Source: Methylobacteriaceae bacterium
Lineage (GTDB): Bacteria; Pseudomonadota; Alphaproteobacteria; Rhizobiales; Beijerinckiaceae
Length of the DNA: 6,564 bases
Assembly: GCA_019247255.1 (NCBI GenBank)
Contig: JAFAPJ010000425.1
Span: forward strand, 1-6,564
Direction: 5' to 3'
Made by a program: the position numbers and the translations under genes. Under the pieces are notes generated by a model. The model was not told the origin of the DNA, did no database searches, and saw only the letters and a program-made list of their open reading frames with translations. Position 1 is the stretch's first letter, and every line of letters starts with the position of its first letter. Shown here one piece after another: positions 6,513 to 6,564 of the stretch.

Positions 6513-6564
6513 GGGTCGGCGGGAGCAAGGTCCGGGCCGCCGGGCCGAAAGACCGGCCGGGATG

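Noticed and set aside
6513..6564. Possible preQ1 riboswitch or regulatory hairpin upstream of queC, including a GGCCG/CGGCC stem at 6543-6558.
   Set aside because: The sequence lacks the A-rich tail and C-rich loop pattern of preQ1-I aptamers; it is short GC-rich sequence where 5-bp stems are expected by chance. The window ends too soon to judge further, and the ATG at 6562-6564 on the + strand cannot be evaluated.

Overview
The window is very GC-rich, compact bacterial DNA with strong third-position G/C bias and short intergenic gaps. The gene content (LivG/LivF-type ABC ATPases, a core-only MetE-like protein, a LysR/DoxX/GST cluster, and QueC with the HTCYLGDR...[11 protein letters not shown] zinc motif) fits an alphaproteobacterium, most plausibly the Hyphomicrobiales (Methylobacterium-like). 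That placement is an inference from protein style, not a measured result. I see no mobile element, CRISPR array, tRNA or rRNA. It reads as ordinary chromosomal sequence.

Layout. (1) Bases 1-2461, + strand: the 3' part of a LivG-type ATPase gene, a complete LivF-type ATPase gene overlapping it by 8 bases, then, after 28 bases and a good ribosome binding site, a gene for a MetE C-terminal-domain-only methyltransferase. This looks like the end of an amino-acid or related solute uptake operon that continues to the left. (2) Bases 2534-3981, - strand: a LysR-type regulator gene followed 2 bases later by a GNAT acetyltransferase gene. (3) Bases 4050-5230, + strand: a DoxX-family membrane protein gene and an omega-like, cysteine-type glutathione S-transferase gene, transcribed divergently from lysR across a 68-base region with dyad symmetries. 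(4) Bases 5242-6512, - strand: queC followed by a VUT/YhhQ-family queuosine-precursor transporter gene, overlapping as ATGA.

How they work together. The LivG/LivF pair would energise an importer whose permeases and binding protein lie outside the window. The MetE-like enzyme behind it has all four predicted zinc ligands and probably transfers a methyl group to a thiol such as homocysteine. The LysR protein is the obvious candidate regulator of the divergent doxX-gst pair, which looks like a small thiol/redox or electrophile-stress module. QueC makes preQ0 and the transporter is expected to salvage preQ0/preQ1, so the last operon joins synthesis and uptake of the tRNA modification queuosine.

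I found no convincing new system. The points most worth a second look are small: a perfect 9-bp inverted repeat whose arms contain both stop codons of the convergent gst and transporter genes, a strong hairpin directly after doxX, dyads in the lysR/doxX control region including one that loops out the lysR start codon, the pairing of a core-MetE enzyme with a LIV-type importer, and the coupled queC-transporter pair.
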